From positions 1 through 56,394 of the forward strand of contig CANRFY010000012.1 of NCBI GenBank assembly GCA_947630015.1: 56,394 bases of DNA, read 5' to 3'. This document shows positions 50,973 to 56,394 of the stretch, piece by piece. The translations under genes and the position numbers were made by a program. The notes beneath the pieces were generated by a model that saw only the letters and a list, made by a program, of their open reading frames with translations, had not been told where the DNA came from and ran no database searches. Origin of the DNA: an uncultured Clostridia bacterium. GTDB lineage: Bacteria > Bacillota > Clostridia > Oscillospirales > CAG-272. Within the stretch, counting starts at the first letter, position 1; each line of letters starts with the position of its first letter.

Positions 50973-51013
50973 GTGAATGTCCAGCTTTCCCAAAGATTCC
51001 GTCGACGGCACTT

Positions 51014-51041
51014 ATTATAGGGTTAGTCAAAATGCAATCAA
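51014..51041 (-). promoter_or_regulatory. Promoter of the LamG-like lipoprotein gene
   Basis: TTGATT (51036-51041), 16-base spacer, TATAAT (51014-51019) on the minus strand. A second candidate with TTGACA and TATCAT at 17 bases lies about 35 bases further upstream (about 51055-51082). Confidence 0.72.
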
Positions 51042-51147
51042 TCGGTAACTAAATGATAACATATTTCGTTCAACGTGTCAACAGTAAATCGGGAAATATT
51101 CGTTCAATTTTTGTGTTTTTAATAAAACCGCGTCTTTGCGCAAAGCT

Positions 51148-51876
51148 TTATTCGCCGCCTCCGGCGGCGTTCTTTAATAAATGTGCAAGCTCGCCGAATC
51201 CGCCGTGCGGATATTTGCCTATATCTTCGCCGCGCTTGTTTATCATGCAGTCGGTGAGAAGGAACACTCCCATCCCCGTCGAGGCGGCCGTCATGTCCTC
51301 GCCGACGTCGTTTCCCACCATCAGACATTCCTCGGGCGCAAGTCCGATCCGCTCCGCGACGCGCATAAAATAGCGCGGATTCGGCTTGCAGCAATCGGTG
51401 TTTTCATACGTCGTGTAAAATTCAAAATCGTCCGGCGACAGTCCCGCCCATCCGATCCGCGTCTCCGTCGCGATCGCGGGAAAGATCGGGTTCGTCGCGA
51501 GCGCGACCCTGAAGCCGAGCGAGCGCGCGAGGCTCACGACCTCGGCCGCGTCCGGATTGAATCCGCAGAAGCGCTGCGCGCCCTTGAAGTCGACGGCGTA
51601 AAATTCCACAAATATGCTTTTATGCTCGTATACGCCGTCCCCGAAGATTTCGGCGAATCTCCGCCAGAACGCCTCCTCGTTCGTGCGTTCGCAGTCGTTT
51701 TTCACCATCGCCGCCGTCCCCGACCAGATCCCGTCGATAAGGCGTTCGGGATCGTATCCGAACGGCGCCATTTTCCGCACGAGCAGCCCGAAATACCCCT
51801 TTGTGAATTCGTCCTGATCCATCGGCAAAAGCGTGCCGTCCAGATCGAAAAGCACCGCTTTTATCTTATTTTCCAT
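51148..51876 (-). CDS. HAD-superfamily hydrolase
   Basis: 242 residues. HAD motif I is AVLFDLDGTLLPMDQDEF, motif II is VALATNP, motif III lysine is CCKPNPRYF, and motif IV is CLMVGNDVGEDMTAAS. The helical cap between motifs I and II is the YjjG/phosphoglycolate-phosphatase-like type. A cytoplasmic phosphatase of small metabolites, such as nucleotides or sugar phosphates; the substrate is not deducible. ATG 51876 with GGGGAG five bases upstream. Monocistronic with a strong promoter at 51904-51932. Confidence 0.9.
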   Translation of the reverse strand: MENKIKAVLFDLDGTLLPMDQDEFTKGYFGLLVRKMAPFGYDPERLIDGIWSGTAAMVKNDCERTNEEAFWRRFAEIFGDGVYEHKSIFVEFYAVDFKGAQRFCGFNPDAAEVVSLARSLGFRVALATNPIFPAIATETRIGWAGLSPDDFEFYTTYENTDCCKPNPRYFMRVAERIGLAPEECLMVGNDVGEDMTAASTGMGVFLLTDCMINKRGEDIGKYPHGGFGELAHLLKNAAGGGE

Positions 51877-51903
51877 GATTGCTCCCCTTTTTGCTTTTTT
51901 GTG

Positions 51904-51932
51904 ATTTTACCACGCCCCGCCCCGCGTGTCAA
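51904..51932 (-). promoter_or_regulatory. Promoter of the HAD gene
   Basis: TTGACA (51927-51932), 17-base GC-rich spacer, TAAAAT (51904-51909) on the minus strand. Confidence 0.82.
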
Positions 51933-51946
51933 GGCTCGGGGACGTG

Positions 51947-51972
51947 AAAAGCCCCGCGAAAGCGGGGCTTTT
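51947..51972. terminator. Terminator of the repetitive surface-protein gene
   Basis: AAAAGCCCCGC / GCGGGGCTTTT with a four-base loop, five bases past the stop codon at 51977; U-tract in both directions. Confidence 0.93.
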
Positions 51973-51976
51973 TCTT

Positions 51977-54900
51977 TCAGCGTCTGCGTTTGAGCCGTCT
52001 GCCGCTTGCGGTCGCGGCGCGGCGGCGCAGTATCGGGATCGCGGTCAGGACAGCGCCCGACATCGAGATCGCGAACATCGTCGCCCAGAATCCGAGGTGA
52101 CTGTCGTCGCCGGTTTTCGGAATCTGCGGCTCCTTGTGGTTGGTGAATCTTGCCTCGGCAGTGGAATCTGCGGGGATCACACCGCTGTCGCCGGTGGAGG
52201 ACGTGTCGTAATCGTCCATGTTAGCTTCCGCTTCCGTCACGGTGTACGTTACGCCCGCCGGAAGGTTCGTCGCGGTTTTGCTCTCGCCGTGCTTCAACGT
52301 GAATTCCGCGATACCGTTCGTGAACGTCATGTCGCCGTATGTGCCGTTGATCGTTGAATCGGACAGCGTCACGGTGAAGTGCCATTCCTTATCCAGATCG
52401 CCGATGCCGGTGACGGCCTTCGTAACCGTCAGATTGCCGAAATGCTCTTCCGGAGGCGGCGGCGGCTCTCTATGGTTCGTGAATCTCGCGTGCGCGGTTC
52501 CTCCGTCGGGGATAATTCCCGTCGCGTCGACTGCGTTCGTCGTGTAGCCGTCGGTCGCGGCTTCCGCTTCAGTTACGGTGTACGTCACACCGGCCGGGAG
52601 ATTCGTCGCCGTCTTGCTCTCGCCATGCTTAAGCGTGAATTCCGCAACGCCGTTTGTGAACGTCATGCCGCCATATGTGCCGTTGATCGTCGTGTCACTG
52701 AGCGTAACGGTGAAGTGCCATTCCTTATCCAGATCGCCGATGCCTGTCACGGTCTTCGTCACGGTAAGGTTACCGAAGTGTTCTTCCGGCGGCGGAGGCG
52801 GTGGCTCCTTGTGGTTCGTGAACCGTGCGTGCGCGGTTCCTCCGTCGGGGATGACGCCGGTCGCGTCGACTGCGTTCGTCGTGTAACCGTCGGTCGCAGC
52901 TTCCGCTTCAGTCACAGTGTACGTGACGCCTGCCGGCAGATTCGTCGCCGTCTTGCTTTCGCCATGCTTGAGCGTGAATTCCGCGACGCCGTTCGTGAAC
53001 GTCATGTCGCCGTATGTCCCGTTGATCGTCGAATCGGACAGCGTCACGGTGAAGTGCCATTCCTTATCCAGATCGCCGATGCCGGTGACTGTCTTCGTCA
53101 CTGTCAGATTGCCGTAGTGTTCTTCCGGCGGTGGCGGCGGCTCCTTGTGGTTCGTGAATCTCGCGTGCGCGGTTCCTCCGTCTGGGATGACGCCCGTCGC
53201 GTCGACAGCGTTCGTAGTGTATCCGTCAGTCGCAGCTTCCACTTCGGTGACGGTGTAAGTTACACCGGCCGGAAGATTCGTTGCCGTCTTGCTTTCGCCG
53301 TGCTTGAGCGTGAATTCCGCGACGCCGTCCGTGAACGTCATGTCGCCGTATGTACCGTTGATCGTCGTGTCGCTGAGCGTCACGGTGAAATGCCAATCTT
53401 TTGTCAGATCACCGATGCCGGTGACGGTCTTCGTCACGGTGAGATTGCCGAAGTGTTCTTCGGGCGGCGGAGGCGGCGGCTCCTTGTGGTTCGTGAATCT
53501 CGCGTGTGCGGTTCCGCCGTCTGGGATTGTTCTCGTCGCGTCGACTGCGTTCGTCGTGTAGCCGTCGGTCGCGGCTTCCACTTCGGTGACGGTGTAAGTC
53601 ACGCCGGCCGGAAGGTTCGTTGCCGACTTGCTCTCGCCATGCTTGAGCGTGAATTCAGCCACGCCGTTCGTGAACGTCATGTCACCGTAAGTGCCGTTGA
53701 TCGTCGAATCGGACAGCGTCACGGTGAAGTGCCAATCCTTATCCGGATCGCCGATGCCTGTGACCGTCTTCGTAACCGTCAGATTACCGAAATGCTCTTC
53801 CGGCGGTGGCGGCGGCTCCTTGTGGTTCGTGAATCTCGCGTGCGCGGTTCCGCCGTCGGGGATGACGCCCGTCGCGTCGACAGCGTTCGTCGTGTATCCG
53901 TCGGTCGCGGCTTCCGCTTCCGTGACGGTGTACGTCACGCCGGCCGGAAGGTTCGTTGCGGTCTTGCTCTCGCCATGTTTGAGCGTAAATTCAGCCACGC
54001 CGTTCGTGAACGTCATGTCGCCGTATGTGCCGTTGATCGTCGAATCGGACAACGTCACGGTGAAGTGCCATTCCTTGGCCAGATCGCCGATGCCTGTGAC
54101 TGTCTTCGTCACTGTCAGATTACCGAAATGCTCTTCCGGCGGAGGCGGCGGCTCCTTGTGGTTCGTGAACCGTGCGTGTGCGGTCCCGCCGTCGGGGATG
54201 ACGCCCGTCGCGTCGACTGCGTTTGTCGTGTATCCGTCGGTCGCAGCCTCGGTCTCAGTCACGGTGTACGTCACGCCGGCCGGCAGATTCGTCGCCGATT
54301 TGCTTTCGCCATGCTTGAGCGTGAATTCCGCGACGCCGTCGGTGAATTCCATCTCGCCGAATTTGCCTGTGATCGCATCGTCGAGCGTGACGGTGAAGTT
54401 GAACAGCTTCTCCTTGTCACCGTCGCCTGTGACTGTCTTGGAAACGGTGAGATCGCCGACCTTCGGCTTCTCTTTGTGGTTCGTGAATTCGACCGTGTCT
54501 TTTCCGTTTTCTTCGATCGTACCCTTGCCGTCGGTTGCCACGTCGTCGTTATCCTTGATCGAGGTCTCGTAGTCATCCGTACCAGCCTCGGTCTCGGTTA
54601 CAGTATACGTGATGCCGGCGGGCAATCCCGTCGCGGTGGCATGGGCGTTGTGCTTGAGCGTGAACGATGCGATGCCGTTCGTGAACGTCATCTCGCCGTA
54701 TGTGCCGGTGATCGTTTTGTCGCTCAGTTCAACCGTGAAATGAAACTCCTTATCCTTGTCGCCGGCGTCGCCGGTGACTGTCTTGGAAACTTTCAAATCG
54801 CCCGTTTTGCGCTTGTTCGTGAACGTCGCGGCCGCGTTACTTGTCTCCGTCGTTCCGTCTTTCGTGTAAACGCCTGTTGCCTCGAGATGTTCGCCGACCT

Positions 54901-56394
54901 TTGCGACCGTGACAGTCAGCGTCCATGTGCTGGTGTCATAGACGAAATCTGTCGAATCGTCGACGGTCTCCTCGGTGATCTTGTACACGTATGTCCCCGC
55001 GTCGGAGAAGGTGATGTCTCCAAAGGATGCAGAATATAATTTTTCGTTATCATCAAGCGTGATCGTGACGGTATCCTCGGCCGGTATAGGCGCTCCCGAC
55101 GTCGAAGCTTCAATTTTGAACGTGAAGGTGACGCCTGCTTTCGGCGTTCCTTCGATCAGCTTCTGAACGGTGGGGATATACTTGCCGGCGTCGGGCTTTC
55201 GGTTCGTGAATTTTGCCACGGCTGGCTTGTCGGCATCAATTATGCCGTCAGCGTTCTCGAATGTCGTCGTGTAGCCCTCGGACGTGTAGTCGTCCTCGGT
55301 GACGGTATAACCGACACCCGCGGGCAGGCCCGTTGCGGTCTTGCTTTCGCCGTCTTTGAGCTTGAATGTAGCGACGCCGTTCGTGAATTCCATGTCGCCG
55401 AATTTGCCGGTGATCGAATCGTCGTTGAGCGTGACGGTAAAGTTGAATTCCTTATTTGGATCGCCGTTTACGACGGTTTTAGAGACGGTGAGATCGCCGA
55501 CATTCTTCGTGTTGGTGACGGTCACCGCGCTCGGGACGAGATCGATCGTGCCGTTGACGCCGGCCTCATAGACAGTGCCGTCATACTTCGTCGTGTAGAA
55601 ATCGCCGCTGTAATCGTTCTCCTTGACCGTGTACGATGTGCCGATCGGGAGGCCGGTGACGGTCAGCTTCTCGCCGTCCTTGAGCGTGAAGGTGAGGATG
55701 CCGTTCGCGCCAAACTTGAGCGTATCGTCCGCTGTGCCGTTCTTGCTGATCACGACATCTTCGGGCATCTCCACTCTCTCGGGCAGAGTAACCGTCAGCG
55801 TGAAAGCGAATTCCTTATCCTTCTCGCCGCCGTTGCCCTCGACCGTCTTCGTGATCGAAAGCTCGCCCGTCGTTATGACTTCATTGGTGAAGTTCAGAAC
55901 GTTGATGTAATCATCGCTCGTATACGGGTCTCCGTTGACGGTCACGCTCGTGCAGGTAAGAACGTCTGTGGTCTCGTCCCTGCCGATCTTGATCACGATC
56001 GTGTAAACGGTATCGTCGTACTCGATGTTCTCGTCTGATCCCTTTACTTCATGGAGCGTGTACGTGTACGTCCCCTCGGCAGTGAAGGTGATCTCGCCGA
56101 AGTCGATGATGCCGTCGGCATCGTTCCGCTGAACAGCCTTACCGCCGGAAGACGGAACATCCGGCAGAGGCGGCAGCGTTGACTCTCCCGCATCGATCGT
56201 TGCGACCGCCGCAGGTTCATACTTTTCCGCAACCAGCTCAAATGTGAACTCGCCAGCGTTCAGCGTGCCGTTATTCAGCACCTTTCTCGCCTTGATCGGT
56301 ACGGTGACTTCATCCTCATTGTACGGGTTGTCGAACGAAACGGTTTCGTTCGGGGTAATCGTTACCGTCGCTTTCAATTTACCCGTATAAACTG
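51977..56394 (-). CDS. Sortase-anchored repetitive surface protein (partial, 5' end outside window)
   Basis: The reading frame is open to the window edge, so at least 1472 C-terminal residues are seen and the true start is missing; a TTG at 56377 is only an apparent start. Composition: two Spy0128-like pilin isopeptide domains (near residues 1-165 and about 395-520), and about ten Cna-B/DUF7601-like units of 100-113 residues (pattern GNLTVTKTVTG, FTVTLSD, FTLKHGESKTATNLPAG, YTVTE, FTNHKE). The last seven are nearly identical and joined by EPPPPPEEH-type linkers. The C-terminus is a sorting signal: IPKTGDD, a hydrophobic helix and a tail rich in Arg. Likely a stalk-like adhesin or pilin with intramolecular isopeptide bonds. 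Its ligand is unknown. Confidence 0.9.
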   Translation of the reverse strand, partial: VYTGKLKATVTITPNETVSFDNPYNEDEVTVPIKARKVLNNGTLNAGEFTFELVAEKYEPAAVATIDAGESTLPPLPDVPSSGGKAVQRNDADGIIDFGEITFTAEGTYTYTLHEVKGSDENIEYDDTVYTIVIKIGRDETTDVLTCTSVTVNGDPYTSDDYINVLNFTNEVITTGELSITKTVEGNGGEKDKEFAFTLTVTLPERVEMPEDVVISKNGTADDTLKFGANGILTFTLKDGEKLTVTGLPIGTSYTVKENDYSGDFYTTKYDGTVYEAGVNGTIDLVPSAVTVTNTKNVGDLTVSKTVVNGDPNKEFNFTVTLNDDSITGKFGDMEFTNGVATFKLKDGESKTATGLPAGVGYTVTEDDYTSEGYTTTFENADGIIDADKPAVAKFTNRKPDAGKYIPTVQKLIEGTPKAGVTFTFKIEASTSGAPIPAEDTVTITLDDNEKLYSASFGDITFSDAGTYVYKITEETVDDSTDFVYDTSTWTLTVTVAKVGEHLEATGVYTKDGTTETSNAAATFTNKRKTGDLKVSKTVTGDAGDKDKEFHFTVELSDKTITGTYGEMTFTNGIASFTLKHNAHATATGLPAGITYTVTETEAGTDDYETSIKDNDDVATDGKGTIEENGKDTVEFTNHKEKPKVGDLTVSKTVTGDGDKEKLFNFTVTLDDAITGKFGEMEFTDGVAEFTLKHGESKSATNLPAGVTYTVTETEAATDGYTTNAVDATGVIPDGGTAHARFTNHKEPPPPPEEHFGNLTVTKTVTGIGDLAKEWHFTVTLSDSTINGTYGDMTFTNGVAEFTLKHGESKTATNLPAGVTYTVTEAEAATDGYTTNAVDATGVIPDGGTAHARFTNHKEPPPPPEEHFGNLTVTKTVTGIGDPDKDWHFTVTLSDSTINGTYGDMTFTNGVAEFTLKHGESKSATNLPAGVTYTVTEVEAATDGYTTNAVDATRTIPDGGTAHARFTNHKEPPPPPPEEHFGNLTVTKTVTGIGDLTKDWHFTVTLSDTTINGTYGDMTFTDGVAEFTLKHGESKTATNLPAGVTYTVTEVEAATDGYTTNAVDATGVIPDGGTAHARFTNHKEPPPPPEEHYGNLTVTKTVTGIGDLDKEWHFTVTLSDSTINGTYGDMTFTNGVAEFTLKHGESKTATNLPAGVTYTVTEAEAATDGYTTNAVDATGVIPDGGTAHARFTNHKEPPPPPPEEHFGNLTVTKTVTGIGDLDKEWHFTVTLSDTTINGTYGGMTFTNGVAEFTLKHGESKTATNLPAGVTYTVTEAEAATDGYTTNAVDATGIIPDGGTAHARFTNHREPPPPPEEHFGNLTVTKAVTGIGDLDKEWHFTVTLSDSTINGTYGDMTFTNGIAEFTLKHGESKTATNLPAGVTYTVTEAEANMDDYDTSSTGDSGVIPADSTAEARFTNHKEPQIPKTGDDSHLGFWATMFAISMSGAVLTAIPILRRRAATASGRRLKRRR
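52100..54480 (-). repeat. Tandem 336/339-bp coding repeats
   Basis: Near-identical units in the surface-protein gene. The linker motif (CTCTTCCGG-type on the plus strand) recurs at 52440, 52776, 53115, 53451, 53790 and 54126, giving periods of 336, 339, 336, 339 and 336 bases. The difference is one proline codon in the linker (five or six Pro), so two unit types alternate. Confidence 0.92.

Overview
The window looks like a chromosomal segment of a Gram-positive, GC-rich anaerobe of the Bacillota, most likely a Clostridia-type gut or rumen commensal. The evidence is consensus sigma-A promoters (TTGACA/17/TATAAT), purine-rich ribosome binding sites, lipoprotein signal peptides, an LPXTG-like sorting signal (IPKTG), [FeFe]-hydrogenase maturation genes and several plant- or host-glycan glycoside hydrolases. 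I saw no rRNA, tRNA, CRISPR array, phage or transposase gene. The species cannot be named from the sequence alone.

Layout. 0.1-13.0 kb (minus strand): a ten-gene de novo purine operon, purE - purF-like - purM - formate/nitrite-family channel - purN - purO-like - AICAR transformylase - purD - purL - glyA. It starts from a perfect promoter and a ZTP (pfl) riboswitch with an overlapping terminator. 13.0-15.6 kb: a small unknown gene, and a divergent gene fusing an ASCH domain, a zinc peptidase and an InlB-like repeat. 16.5-24.1 kb (minus): yfhO-like - ruvA - ruvB - GH51 arabinofuranosidase lipoprotein. 24.3-31.98 kb: malQ (+), aspS (-), a MATE exporter (+), then GH88 unsaturated glucuronyl hydrolase plus an F5/8-type lectin-like protein (+). 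32.9-37.9 kb: a PHP phosphoesterase (-), a YtrA-like GntR regulator with its ABC transporter (+), and GH127 beta-L-arabinofuranosidase (+). 38.1-42.5 kb (+): TM1266-like regulator, hydE, hydG, hydF behind an attenuator-like leader. 43.6-48.7 kb: a GH26-like lipoprotein with an ETDPP linker (-), a methionine gamma-lyase-family PLP protein, a small lipoprotein and a cysteine desulfurase (+). 49.6-56.4 kb (minus): a LamG-like lipoprotein, a HAD hydrolase, and the C-terminal 1.47k residues of a highly repetitive sortase-anchored surface protein that runs off the window end.

Functionally, the purine block covers most of the route from PRPP to IMP (no purC, purB or purK here). It has three unusual points: a PurF-like protein whose glutaminase active site is gone, the last two steps carried by separate proteins (a free-standing AICAR transformylase and a PurO-type cyclohydrolase), and a formate-channel homologue translationally locked between purM and purN. 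The glycoside hydrolases (GH51, GH127, GH88, GH26) point to growth on arabinose-, uronate- and mannose-containing polysaccharides.

The most striking non-coding pattern is that all five convergent gene junctions are filled with 0.65-1.06 kb of repetitive, hairpin-rich, apparently non-coding DNA. Four of these belong to one modular repeat family, whereas all divergent gaps are short and repeat-free. The other strong regulatory signals are the hyd leader, with mutually exclusive helices, and perfect palindromes placed on the promoters of the GH88, GH127 and lipoprotein/desulfurase units.
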